This document shows, piece after piece, positions 48,701 through 57,602 of a stretch of 63,469 bases of DNA. The stretch covers positions 1-63,469 of the forward strand of contig JADGQS010000002.1 of assembly GCA_017881585.1 (NCBI GenBank), read 5' to 3'. This DNA comes from Gemmatimonadaceae bacterium (GTDB lineage: Bacteria; Gemmatimonadota; Gemmatimonadetes; Gemmatimonadales; Gemmatimonadaceae). Position 1 is the stretch's first letter. Every line of letters starts with the position of its first letter. The notes under the pieces are model-generated. The model was not told the DNA's origin. It saw nothing but the letters and a program-made list of their open reading frames with translations, and did not search any database. The position numbers were made by a program, and so were the translations under genes.

Positions 48701-48928
48701 CTTCCAGACACCGCCGCCCACCATGCCGATGTAGAACACGTTCGGCTGGCTCGGAACTCCGACCGCGGCCTTCGTGCGTCCGCCGCGGAACGGTCCGATG
48801 TTTCGCCAGCGGAGCGCGACATTGCCGGGATCGAAGGTGGACTGCGCCGTGAGTGTGCAGGCGAAGGGGAGCGCCGACGATGCGGCGACGAGCGCGAGGA
48901 GCAGGGCGAAGCGGCGGGGGACGGACAC
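45719..48928 (-). CDS. large exported sortilin/BNR-repeat (VPS10-like) protein
   Basis: Repeated BNR blades FRSTDGGKTFQKV, YKSADAGKTWTHLG, FRTRDGGKTWKEI; Gly/Arg-rich linker near C-term. Confidence 0.88.
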   Translation of the reverse strand: MSVPRRFALLLALVAASSALPFACTLTAQSTFDPGNVALRWRNIGPFRGGRTKAAVGVPSQPNVFYIGMVGGGVWKTTDYGRVWTPIFDEQPSGSIGAIDVSISNPNVIYVGAGEGLHRPDLATGDGMYKSADAGKTWTHLGLRDTQQIPRIAIDPANPERLFVAALGHPYGPNSERGIFRSTDGGKTFQKVLFKDDYTGGADVVLAPNDPNTVYAALWSHQYGPWENGAFSGTNSGLFKSIDGGVTWKQLTNGLPSVAQGLGRIQIAVSPSEPKRLYVAVAASPAALYRSDDAGENWHVVNTDNRIAGKTDDEAAITVNPKNADILYVANTVAWKSVDAGKTWTAHRGAPGGDDYQRYWINPNDPNILLLVSDQGGVITVNDGLTWSSWFNQPTAAFYHVAADNAFPYRLCSGQQDSGSGCVSSRGNDGTIGYREFHPVGVDEYGYAAPDPLNPDLVYGGASVTRFNRLTGQVQPVGPSAGTGRGGGGGGPDTLFRHVRTAPVLFSSINPRKLYLGTNRVWQTTDAGAHWKSISPDLSRETWAVPKNVGQYAGTPAAAVTRRGVIYTLAPSPVDSNTLWAGTDDGLIQVTRDGGKSWKNVTPPEIGPWAKVSIMDASHSDANVAYAAINTFHLDDLRPHIFRTRDGGKTWKEIVTGIDSGATINVVREDTKRKGLLFAGSETQVWFSLDDGDHWHSLRLNMPATSIRDLIIKDEDVAVGTHGRGFWILDDISALRQWSEAAAGSDVTLFKPATATRVRYSMYTDTPVPPDEPYAENPPDGAVIDYYLKRDASGPVSLEILTPAGRVLRRFSSTDAAEPVKDVGNWPSYWFRAPQVLSTKSGLQRYAWDLHFIAPAGECSLPISATPHNTKCEPEGIWAHPGQYTAKLTVDGKSYSQAFTVRMDPRIKATAAAMQQQYSLSLALYDATFESPANAAKVRALRAQLADRKAQAGAASDLLTALDKKLAELAGPENTGRGGRGGGGGGGGRGGRGGPPAPASFGSITAEFAAPLNAIQEADEAPTAAAVNAANEKLKTYAALKARWEAIVNTDVPALNAALKKAGAQPVTP

Positions 48929-49003
48929 GATGACCCTCTGGCAGACGTGAACCCCCAATCTGCATTCGGCGCTCAACCAGAGTAAGTGAACGATGCCCGG
49001 CCT

Positions 49004-49036
49004 ACTACCAACAACCAACGACCAATCACCGATTAC
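49004..49036. repeat. heptad repeat element, site B
   Basis: actaccaacaaccaacgaccaatcaccgattacc. Confidence 0.85.
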
Positions 49037-50531
49037 CCCCCGCACCAACTTCGACGTCGAACGCCGCCGACCGAACCGCGCCCGAGCGCCTGAACTGCAC
49101 CCACACCCGGTACCGCCCCGTTTTCGGAAACGCCCACGGAAACTCGAATTCACCAGGCATCGCGCCAGCCATCACCGGCATCGTCCCAATGGAAGGAGTC
49201 GTTCCCATCGGGTGAAGATGCACGTACACGCCGCCGTCGCTGCGCACCACCACCGCGTGCGCCGCCATCCCCATGTACGGCTCGACGGAGAGCGGCGCGC
49301 CGCTCGCGTCGCGAAGCGTGAAGTGCAGTCCGGCGTCGCCGCCGGCGACGTGTGCTCCGTTCGCACCGTCCCAGGAGAGCGTCGAGCCGTCGTCGAAGCG
49401 CGACGGCGTTCTCACGCCGTTCCCCACGAAGATCGCATCGTCCGCATCGCTGGGCTTCCACGCCATCGCCGGCGCCTCGCTGAGCCTCACCGACTGCACC
49501 ATCGTTTCCGCAAATCCGTTTTCGTGCACGGCGTCGGCGAAGACGAAGTAGTCGCCGGACGGAAGAAAGGGCAGCGCCGCTTCGAACGTGAGCGAGTCGA
49601 TCGCGACCGGATGCAGGTGCGCGAGCGCGCCAAGTCCGTCCTTCTTCACGAGAAAGAGGTGCAGCAGCTTGCCGTGGTCCGGAATCAGCGGAATCCACGA
49701 TCGCTGCGCCGCCACAGCCGGGTCGATCGCGAATCGCAGGATGCGCGTGTGCGGCTCGGTGCGACCGGGCCGGGCCGTGCGGCCGCCACGGGCACTCGTA
49801 TCGTCGCGCACCGTCACGCGGGCAACGGTGGGACGAAACACCGCGGCGGCGTACGCGCGGTCCTCTACCATCCACCAGATGCGCCCGCCCGCGAGGATGA
49901 CGACGATGATCGCCGCGCCGCCCCACCGCACGCGACGCGCACGCCGGCGCACGTCGTCTCCCGGCGCCTCGCCGGGCGACAGCGTCGCCTCTCCCGCGGC
50001 GGCGCCGATGATCGTGAGCATCCCCGCCACGAGAAACACTCCCACAGCGGCGAGCGCGACGGCCATCGTGCGGTTCATCGTGAGCACGCCCTGCGCAACG
50101 GCTGTGTATGGCACCGTGGCCGTGCCGCTTCCGCCGGCTCCGTCGACGTGCACGATCACGGCATAGGATCCCTGCCGCATCACCCAAAGCTGGAGTGTCC
50201 ACAGGGTCGAGTCGCCGGGTACGCGCGTGGCGTCGTCGGGCGGCGGTGCGTTCTTCTCGCCGGCCCCCCACGACCGTGCCGTCGCCGTTACCCGCCGCAC
50301 GCCGCCGCCGGTGACGCGCACGATGATCTCCGCGCGTGCCGGGATCACCGCCGGACTGCGGATGATGACGCGCACGGGATACGGTCCTGCTTTTCCCTCG
50401 AAGTACGCGTCGGGGCTTCCGACGTGCGCGGCGCAGACGATCGAGAGCGCGAGCGCGCCGGAGACTATCAGGGTGCGGCGCGTGACGCTGCGGACGATCG
50501 TTTCCCGAGAGCAGATGCGGCCGGACCGCAT
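49026..50531 (-). CDS. membrane-anchored protein of unknown function
   Basis: Signal, mid-protein TMs (VALAAVGVFLVAGMLTII), HLHPVAIDS/YVHLHPMGTTP motifs. Confidence 0.75.
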   Translation of the reverse strand: MRSGRICSRETIVRSVTRRTLIVSGALALSIVCAAHVGSPDAYFEGKAGPYPVRVIIRSPAVIPARAEIIVRVTGGGVRRVTATARSWGAGEKNAPPPDDATRVPGDSTLWTLQLWVMRQGSYAVIVHVDGAGGSGTATVPYTAVAQGVLTMNRTMAVALAAVGVFLVAGMLTIIGAAAGEATLSPGEAPGDDVRRRARRVRWGGAAIIVVILAGGRIWWMVEDRAYAAAVFRPTVARVTVRDDTSARGGRTARPGRTEPHTRILRFAIDPAVAAQRSWIPLIPDHGKLLHLFLVKKDGLGALAHLHPVAIDSLTFEAALPFLPSGDYFVFADAVHENGFAETMVQSVRLSEAPAMAWKPSDADDAIFVGNGVRTPSRFDDGSTLSWDGANGAHVAGGDAGLHFTLRDASGAPLSVEPYMGMAAHAVVVRSDGGVYVHLHPMGTTPSIGTMPVMAGAMPGEFEFPWAFPKTGRYRVWVQFRRSGAVRSAAFDVEVGAGGNR

Positions 50532-51706
50532 CAGCGCCTCACTCGCGACATCCAGCCGCCCCATGCGAGCCCGACGCGACTCGCGATCGTTCCCGCCGCG
50601 ATGGCGATCATGAGACCGGGCACGATCGAAACGAACGGCGGATCGTCGACGCCGGCACTCACGCGCTCGGTGGGCCAGAACCGGTGCTCCCACGGTCCCA
50701 GGCGCGTGGAGTACGGCCATTCATGGCCGTGAAAGAGCCAGTTATGCGAATTGCCGTGCACCATGAACGTCGCCATCGGCCACTGCGCCGCGCAGAGCAG
50801 CACGACGAAGGTGGCGCCGAGCGCGAGCGAGAGGAGCCACGGATCGACGCCGGAGAGCCGCCGCCGCACGAGATCCATGCCGAACGCCGGAATGACGAGC
50901 AGGACCGGAAAGTAGGGCGGCCAGAGATACGTTCGCGGATTCCAGATCGGCGCGAGCCGTGGCACGGCGCTCACGTGCGGAAGGATCTGTCCTATCGCGA
51001 GCCAGAGAAGCATGCACACGAGCGCCGCGGCCGTCGCGGGATACGTGAGCCGTCCGGCGCGCGAATACCCCGCGAGCAGGAGCGGAAAGACGCCCGCCCA
51101 CACGACGTAGAACACCGGAGAGTGCTGTTCGTTGGGCCACGAGTACTCGATCGTCCCGCAGGCGAAAATGAACGCGACGACTCCGCCGGCGCACGCATAG
51201 AGCCATGCGTCGCGCACGGTGTCACGCTTGGCGGACCGGTTCTGCGCCGACGCCGTCAGCGCGAGCGCACCGACGACGATGCCGAGCATCCCCCAGAACA
51301 GCACCATGTGCGGCGGGCTCACGATCTTCACGTCGAGGCCGTACGCGTTGTGCCACCAGTCGTCGAACGGCGCCGATGCGAGCATCGCGAACGTGCCCCA
51401 GATGGTGATCCACGCGCCGATCGGTCCGCGGAATCCCCAGAAGTGCACGCTCGCGGAATCGTCACCGCGGACGAAGGTCGTGTGCAGCACGATGTAGCCG
51501 CAGGCGAGGCCGGCGCAGATCGCGCTTACGTACTCCAGCACGTGCGGTGGCGTCCAGATCGTGTCGCGTCCCACCGTCATGTGCCACGAGATGTCCCACA
51601 GCAGCCCGACGACGATCCCGGCCGCGCACGCCACAATGGTGCCGATGAACCACGTCGGGATCGCGGGTGCGGCCCGTGCCGGGGCATGGGTTATGGTGCC
51701 GCTCAC
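50531..51706 (-). CDS. multi-pass membrane protein of unknown function
   Basis: Many TM segments; stop overlaps start of neighbouring gene. Confidence 0.8.
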   Translation of the reverse strand: MSGTITHAPARAAPAIPTWFIGTIVACAAGIVVGLLWDISWHMTVGRDTIWTPPHVLEYVSAICAGLACGYIVLHTTFVRGDDSASVHFWGFRGPIGAWITIWGTFAMLASAPFDDWWHNAYGLDVKIVSPPHMVLFWGMLGIVVGALALTASAQNRSAKRDTVRDAWLYACAGGVVAFIFACGTIEYSWPNEQHSPVFYVVWAGVFPLLLAGYSRAGRLTYPATAAALVCMLLWLAIGQILPHVSAVPRLAPIWNPRTYLWPPYFPVLLVIPAFGMDLVRRRLSGVDPWLLSLALGATFVVLLCAAQWPMATFMVHGNSHNWLFHGHEWPYSTRLGPWEHRFWPTERVSAGVDDPPFVSIVPGLMIAIAAGTIASRVGLAWGGWMSRVRR

Positions 51707-51774
51707 CCGTCGCTCGTCACCGTAGTTCCCCGTCGCTCGTCACCGTAGTTCCCCGTCGCTCGTCACCGTAGTTC
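51706..51774. repeat. 3 x 23-bp perfect tandem repeat (cccgtcgctcgtcaccgtagttc)
   Basis: Direct reading; copies at 51706, 51729, 51752. Confidence 0.97.
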
Positions 51775-51811
51775 CCCGTTGGAAGTGAGGGCCCGCACCT
51801 CTTCAGCTCTG

Positions 51812-52870
51812 CTACTTCACAAAGATCCGCTTCGGGATCATCACGTGCACGCCCACCGGCCCGTCGACGAGCTGCGTGATGTCCACGTCGCAGGCCGTGC
51901 TGACGAGCATGTACGCGTCGTCCTTGTTCATGCCCTTCATCGTGACGAGAAACTCGATGGCCTGCCGCACCGCGGTCTTGGTCGCGACGACCAGATCCTT
52001 GTCTATTCCCATGGCAATCCAGTGCGTCGGCGTCTCCCCGCGCGGCCAGGTGAGCTTGAGGTCCTTGCGCACGATCAGTTGAAAGCGTCCGATGAGTGAT
52101 GTCTCGAGCGCGGTGATGTCCACCTCGCCGTTCCCCTGACCGGCGTGCCCGTCGCCGATCTCGAGCAGCGCGCCCTTCGTATGCACCGGAATGAAGAGCG
52201 TCGTGCCCGCCACGAGCTCCTTGTTGTCGAGGTTGCCCGCGTAAATGCCTGGCGGCGCGCTCGACACTTTCCCCATTGAGGCCGGCGGCGCGACGCCGAT
52301 CGACCCGAAGAACGGATGCAGCGGGATGTCGATCCCGTCGGCGAAGTGCGCCAGCATGGTCTTCTTGTCGAGCGGGATGATCTTCGTTTTCGCGTAGCCG
52401 TAGTCCTCGGGGATGAATCCGCTGCGTCCGCCGAACGAGTTGTAGGCGTACGGGATCGCGAGGTCGACCTGCCTGATTCGCACCTCGAGCACGTCGCCGG
52501 AGTCGGCGCCCTCCACATAGATCGGTCCCGTGAGAATGTGCCCACCGGGTCCCTTGACCTTCACCGAGTCGGTGATCGCGCGCAGAGCCGGCTCTACGTC
52601 CGCCGGCTTCACGCCGGCCGCCTCGAGTCGCGCCGGACTGGACGTGAGCAGCGTGCTCACTTCCACCAAGTCGCCTGACCGAACGCGGAGCACGGGCGTC
52701 GCCGCGGCGTCGTAGTATCCCCAGGCGACGGTCTTCGGCGACGCCAGCAGCCGGTGCTGCACCTCGATCTTCCCGTACGCCGGTGCTTCGTTCGGAGGCG
52801 CGGCCGGAGCTGACGCGCATGCCATCGCCGCGCACCCGGCGACGGAGAAATAAATCAGGTTGAGTTTCAT
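51812..52870 (-). CDS. acetamidase/formamidase family protein, exported
   Basis: GPGGHILTGPIYVEGADSGDVLEVRI, GDGHAGQGNGEVDITALET, MLVSTACDVDITQLVDGPVGVHVMIPK. Confidence 0.9.
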   Translation of the reverse strand: MKLNLIYFSVAGCAAMACASAPAAPPNEAPAYGKIEVQHRLLASPKTVAWGYYDAAATPVLRVRSGDLVEVSTLLTSSPARLEAAGVKPADVEPALRAITDSVKVKGPGGHILTGPIYVEGADSGDVLEVRIRQVDLAIPYAYNSFGGRSGFIPEDYGYAKTKIIPLDKKTMLAHFADGIDIPLHPFFGSIGVAPPASMGKVSSAPPGIYAGNLDNKELVAGTTLFIPVHTKGALLEIGDGHAGQGNGEVDITALETSLIGRFQLIVRKDLKLTWPRGETPTHWIAMGIDKDLVVATKTAVRQAIEFLVTMKGMNKDDAYMLVSTACDVDITQLVDGPVGVHVMIPKRIFVK

Positions 52871-53841
52871 TTGCCGGTGCACGCCGCTGGCGTGAGTTCG
52901 AGGTCCGCGAGATAAACGGAGGCGGGCCCGGTCGGCCTCGACCCCGGATCGAAAGTCACCATCAAGTCCAGCTCGGCCGCCCGGAACGTGAGCGGCGCCG
53001 CGCGCGCGAGCGTGCACGCGAGCGACTTGCGCAGTTCCTCGGCTTCGTGCTCTGTCATCGGCTTCGCGTGGATCGTGGCCATCGCGGACACGACCCACAC
53101 CGTGTCGGTTCCTTGCACCGCGAATCCCGGCGCGAGGATCAGCTTGCTCGCCTTCCTCGTGGCGAGCGCCACGGCCCGCGCCTTCATGAGTTCCATCGAT
53201 CGCTGGCCAATTACACGGGACCACGGATACACCCGCATGAACCAGAGCGCGATCAGCACACAGAGGAACGCCATCCAGGCGAAGTGCGTTGGGCCGAACG
53301 ATCCGGTTTCGGGAACGGCCCCCGTGTGCTCTCTCCGCACCACGAACGAACCGGCCGCCAAGTCGTGCAGCGACTGATGGCTGATGCGATTCGCGACGAC
53401 GAAGTACGAATCGACGACCACCACGCACAGGATCGGCACGCAGATCGCGAACGCCGGCCCGGTCTGCAACGGAAGCCCGCGCTCGAACCCGATCGCGAGG
53501 AACGCGAGCGGAAGCGCGATGCCGATCGACATGAACCAGCGCACCGCCGCGGCCGACACGGAGAGCGGCTGCCCGAGCGCGTCGACCACGCGGATGCCGA
53601 GCACGAACTTTCCGATCGAGTATCCGTCGCCGGCCCCGGTGTAGCTCACGATGAAGTAGAACGACACGAGTGCCGTGACCACGGCGTCACCGGCGCGGCC
53701 GGGCGCGTTCGCGAGCAGTCGCGAGATGATCAGCGACGGGATCGTGATGACGACGAGATCGAGCATGTTCGCGAGGAACCGCGCCCCGAGCGACGCGAAC
53801 ACTCTCGGGCGTTCGGCTGCAAGATCCCCGGCGCTCGTCAC
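52867..53841 (-). CDS. RDD-family membrane protein
   Basis: ARFLANMLDLVVITIPSLI, YSIGKFVLGIRVVDALGQPLS. Confidence 0.88.
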   Translation of the reverse strand: MTSAGDLAAERPRVFASLGARFLANMLDLVVITIPSLIISRLLANAPGRAGDAVVTALVSFYFIVSYTGAGDGYSIGKFVLGIRVVDALGQPLSVSAAAVRWFMSIGIALPLAFLAIGFERGLPLQTGPAFAICVPILCVVVVDSYFVVANRISHQSLHDLAAGSFVVRREHTGAVPETGSFGPTHFAWMAFLCVLIALWFMRVYPWSRVIGQRSMELMKARAVALATRKASKLILAPGFAVQGTDTVWVVSAMATIHAKPMTEHEAEELRKSLACTLARAAPLTFRAAELDLMVTFDPGSRPTGPASVYLADLELTPAACTGK

Positions 53842-53845
53842 GCGG

Positions 53846-54304
53846 TCAGCTCCGCTCGCGGATGAAGAAGATGTAGTCCGTGGCTTGCGGCGCGCCGCCC
53901 TCGCCTCGCACGATGCGCGCCACCTGCCCGCGATGGTACGCGCCGTGCAGCGCGACGTGCAGCAGGATGTCTTCGACCGTGTTCACGAATTCGTCGCCCT
54001 TCGAGTTGCGATAGCGAACCCGTCGTTCGAGTTCATTCGTCGAAAGTGTCTCAGCCAGGAGTGCGAAGCCGGAGTGGTTCTTCGCGCCGAGCGCCGCGCA
54101 CTGGTCGAGGTCGAGTGCGGGCCAGGCGGAGAACTCCGGTTCGCGCTCTTCGATTCGCGAGAGCCACACGTGCTCGGCGGCCAGCAGGTGCCCGTAGAGC
54201 CGGAGCGCATCGAGCGGCGCGGCGTGCATCGCGCGGAGGGCGTTCAGCGTGCGTGCGTCGGCCCACACCATATGGTCGTAGAGCCGCCGGATATGCGCCG
54301 TCAT
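53846..54304 (-). CDS. DinB-family protein
   Basis: HMVWADARTLNAL, HLLAAEHVWLSRI, HVALHGAYHRGQVARIV. Confidence 0.88.
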   Translation of the reverse strand: MTAHIRRLYDHMVWADARTLNALRAMHAAPLDALRLYGHLLAAEHVWLSRIEEREPEFSAWPALDLDQCAALGAKNHSGFALLAETLSTNELERRVRYRNSKGDEFVNTVEDILLHVALHGAYHRGQVARIVRGEGGAPQATDYIFFIRERS

Positions 54305-54376
54305 GACGAGCGACTCTCCTGTGACAAGCTTTACCTATCGGGTCACGGCCAATCTCGCGCGCGCCGCGCGGCCGCG

Positions 54377-56071
54377 CTACGCCCGGTCGCGCCGGACCAC
54401 GAGTTTCTTTCCCTTGATCGACGTCGCGTTGAGCGCGGCGATCACGTGGTCCACGATGTCCTTCGGCACGAGCACCGTCGAATGACGCTCGGCGATCTGG
54501 ATGGATCCGATCGACTCCGGGCTGAGTTTGGCCTCATTGACGATCGCGCCGACGATGTCGCCGGGCCTGATCTTCAGCTTGCGGCCGCCGCCGATGTAAA
54601 TGCCGGCCAGCTCGCCCGGGCGGCTACGCGAGCTCCCCGGCTTCGGAGGGCGCGACCGCTCGAGCGACGCGCGCGGGCCCGCGGAGCGCGCGCTCGATCC
54701 CGGGCGTTCCGCCGCCGAGGGAATCTCCGCTTCCTCTTTCTCGCCCGCTGGCGACTCCGCGCGCTTCACCGCCGCCGCCGCCACGTCCAGCAGGCTGAAT
54801 TCCTCCGCGAGCGACTCGACGATGGCGCGGAACGGGTCGAGTCCGCCCGCGATGATCGCTTCCCGCAGCGCGGCACGCGTCACCTCGAGGCGCCGCTCGC
54901 GCAGGTCGGCCACCGTGGGCACCGCCGCGATTTCGATCTTCTGCTTCGTGAGCAACTCGATGTTGCGGAGCATGCGCTGTTCACGGGGCTCCGCGAAGGT
55001 GATCGCCACACCGGCGCGCCCCGCGCGCCCCGTGCGCCCGATGCGATGCACGTACGACTCGGCAGCGACCGGCACGTCGTAGTTCACCACGTGCGACACG
55101 TGCTGCACGTCGAGGCCGCGCGCGGCGACGTCGGTCGCGATGAGCAGGTCGGTCTTGTTCGCGCGGAACTTCTTCATCACGCGATCGCGCTGCTCCTGGT
55201 TGAGCCCGCCGTGCAGCGCCTCCGCGCGATACCCGTGCGCGTTGAGCGTCTCCGTGAGCTCGTCCACCTCCGTGCGCGTGCGGCAGAAGACGATGGTCGA
55301 AACCGGCTGCTCGACGTCGAGCACGCGGCTGAGCGCCGCCATCTTGTTCGCGCGGGCCACGATGTACGCCACCTGGCGCACCTTCGCGAGCGTTCCCGCC
55401 GCCACGGGCTCTCGCTCGATGCGAATCGTCGTCGGCTTGCGCAGGTGCTTCGCGGCGATCGCGGAGATGCGCGGGGGCAGCGTCGCCGAGAAGAGCGCGG
55501 TCTGCCGCTCGGGCGGTGTGGCGGAAAGAATCGCCTCGAGATCCTCGGCGAACCCCATGTCGAGCATTTCGTCGGCTTCGTCGAGCACGACCATCTTCAC
55601 GGCCGCCAGGTGGAGCGTGCGACGCCGGATGTGGTCGAGCGCGCGGCCCGGCGTGGCCACGACGACGTCCACGCCGCGCTTGAGCGTGCGAATCTGGCCC
55701 TCCATCGACGCACCGCCGTAGATCGGCACTGCGATCACGCCCAGCGGCTTCCCGTACTTGTGGACCGCCTCGGCCACCTGCATCGCGAGCTCGCGCGTCG
55801 GCACGAGAACCAGCGCCGCGGTGCGTTCGCGCGTAGGAGCATTGGGGGCGACGAGATGCAGCAACGGCAGCGCGAACGCGGCGGTCTTTCCCGTTCCCGT
55901 GGCGGCCTGGGCAAGCACATCGTGCCCCTCGAGCAGCAGAGGAATGGCGGCGCGCTGGATGGGCGTCGGCTCTTCGTACCCGAGCGCTGTGAGCGAGGCG
56001 AGGAGCCGTTCGTCGAGTCCGAGAGTCGAGAACCCAGCGGTAGATTGTGAGTTCTCAGTGCGTGGCGTCAT
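54377..56071 (-). CDS. DEAD-box RNA helicase with DbpA/CsdA-like C-terminal RNA-binding domain
   Basis: PTPIQRAAIPLLLEGHDVLAQAATGTGKT, LDEADEMLDMGF, HRIGRTGRAGR, C-term IRPGDIVGAIVNEAKLSPESIGSIQI. Confidence 0.93.
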   Translation of the reverse strand: MTPRTENSQSTAGFSTLGLDERLLASLTALGYEEPTPIQRAAIPLLLEGHDVLAQAATGTGKTAAFALPLLHLVAPNAPTRERTAALVLVPTRELAMQVAEAVHKYGKPLGVIAVPIYGGASMEGQIRTLKRGVDVVVATPGRALDHIRRRTLHLAAVKMVVLDEADEMLDMGFAEDLEAILSATPPERQTALFSATLPPRISAIAAKHLRKPTTIRIEREPVAAGTLAKVRQVAYIVARANKMAALSRVLDVEQPVSTIVFCRTRTEVDELTETLNAHGYRAEALHGGLNQEQRDRVMKKFRANKTDLLIATDVAARGLDVQHVSHVVNYDVPVAAESYVHRIGRTGRAGRAGVAITFAEPREQRMLRNIELLTKQKIEIAAVPTVADLRERRLEVTRAALREAIIAGGLDPFRAIVESLAEEFSLLDVAAAAVKRAESPAGEKEEAEIPSAAERPGSSARSAGPRASLERSRPPKPGSSRSRPGELAGIYIGGGRKLKIRPGDIVGAIVNEAKLSPESIGSIQIAERHSTVLVPKDIVDHVIAALNATSIKGKKLVVRRDRA

Positions 56072-56172
56072 GCAGGAAACATACCCGATCAGCGGGGTGG
56101 GGCGCTGGCGCACGCCGTTCCCCCACCGCAATTTCGAAATGTCCCGATCCAACCTGTCGCCTGGAGACACCG

Positions 56173-57420
56173 ATGGCCCCCACCTTCCCGTCCGTCGATA
56201 ACGCCACTTTGAAGGCACTGCGCAAAGGTGATACGAGTGCCCTCGAACGCATTCACCGCGCCGCCTATGCCGCCGTCCTCGCCGAGGCCAGCCATCAGAG
56301 CGGCGACACCAGCTTCGGGCCGCCCGTCGCCGAACTCGCGATGCTCACGGTTTGGGAGGCTCGCGCGAACATCGAGAACGCCGAGGAGCTCGAGGACGCG
56401 ATCCATGCCGCCGTGCGCGGCGGCGTGACTCGCGAGCAGCGCCGGCGTGCGGCGCACAAGGACGGGGGAACACCGTCGGCCGCGGGCACGGTGGACTCGA
56501 CCTGGACGCACATCAAGGCCGAGATCGCCAAGATGCCGGCCACTCCGGGAGCCCGGAAGCACTCGGAACCCAAGCATCACGTCGAGAAAGTGAATGCCGA
56601 CGGCGGGCGCGGTGTCATGATCGCGGTCGGCGTCCTGCTGCTCGGCGCGGCGGCGGTCGGCGGCTGGTTCGTGCTGCAATCCGGTGCGCACGGCCAGGCC
56701 ACCTCATCGTACACCCTCCCCGACGCGAAGAACGTGACGGTGACGGTCGGCCAGCGTGGCAACCTTCCGCTCGGCCCGGGCGACACGGCCGCGATCGGAT
56801 CCGACAGCAGGATCACGGTCGGCGGCGATTACGGAACCAAGGTTCGCGCGGTGAGAGTGGATGGGAGCGCCAACTTCCGTGTGTCGACCGGCGTGCACTT
56901 CGAGGTGAACGCGAAGGATGTGTCGATCGGCACGACGAGCGGGTCGTTCGCCGTTCGCGCGTACAAGGACGATCCCGCGATCATCGTGCGCGTGAAGGAA
57001 GGCGACGTGAAGGTCGACAGCCCGAAGGAATCAAAGACGATCTCCGCCGGAAAGTCGATTGCCGTAGCGAAGGACGGCACGATGTCGGAGCCCGCGCCCG
57101 CAGAGGTCGATCAGGCGCTTGGCTGGACGGAGGGCAAGGTCGATTTTACGAACACGCCGCTGAAGGTCGTGATGGCCGAGATGGCGCGCTGGTACGATCT
57201 CCCGGTGACGACGAAGGATACGTCGCTGTACTCGCGGCCGGTCACGATGGCCGTGGCGCTCGACTCGAAGAAGGACGCGATCGCGGCGCTGGAGCAGAGC
57301 GCATCGGTGAAGTTCACCTACGATAAGGATTCGAAGCCGGTGCTGCAGGACGCGCCCAAGAAGGCCGGGAAGCCGGCCAAGGCGGCGAAGGCGGCGCCCG
57401 CGAAGAAGAAGGGGAAGTAG
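56173..57420 (+). CDS. FecR-domain transmembrane protein with N-terminal sigma-region-2-like domain and Lys/Ala-rich tail
   Basis: N-term LKALRKGDTSALERIHRAAYAAVLAEA; TM GVMIAVGVLLLGAAAVGGWFVL; FecR-type DSRITVGGDYGTKVRAVRVDGSANFRV; tail KKAGKPAKAAKAAPAKKKGK. Confidence 0.8.
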   Translation: MAPTFPSVDNATLKALRKGDTSALERIHRAAYAAVLAEASHQSGDTSFGPPVAELAMLTVWEARANIENAEELEDAIHAAVRGGVTREQRRRAAHKDGGTPSAAGTVDSTWTHIKAEIAKMPATPGARKHSEPKHHVEKVNADGGRGVMIAVGVLLLGAAAVGGWFVLQSGAHGQATSSYTLPDAKNVTVTVGQRGNLPLGPGDTAAIGSDSRITVGGDYGTKVRAVRVDGSANFRVSTGVHFEVNAKDVSIGTTSGSFAVRAYKDDPAIIVRVKEGDVKVDSPKESKTISAGKSIAVAKDGTMSEPAPAEVDQALGWTEGKVDFTNTPLKVVMAEMARWYDLPVTTKDTSLYSRPVTMAVALDSKKDAIAALEQSASVKFTYDKDSKPVLQDAPKKAGKPAKAAKAAPAKKKGK

Positions 57421-57469
57421 CGTCGGCAAGGAGCGACGAACACGGCCACCGCGAGTTAACGGTTCTTCG

Positions 57470-57590
57470 TGCGTTGGTTGTTGGTTAACGAATTTGCCCT
57501 GACCACGAACCGCGTCGCGCGGCTCCGTGCCAGGGCAAATTCGTTAACTAATGACCAACGACCAATAACAACTAACCCTCAGCATCAGAT
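57470..57590. repeat. heptad inverted repeat element with perfect 18-bp stem, site C
   Basis: gttaacgaatttgccctg (57484-57501) / cagggcaaattcgttaac (57531-57548), flanked by heptads. Confidence 0.95.
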
Positions 57591-57602
57591 CAACGAGAAG
57601 TC

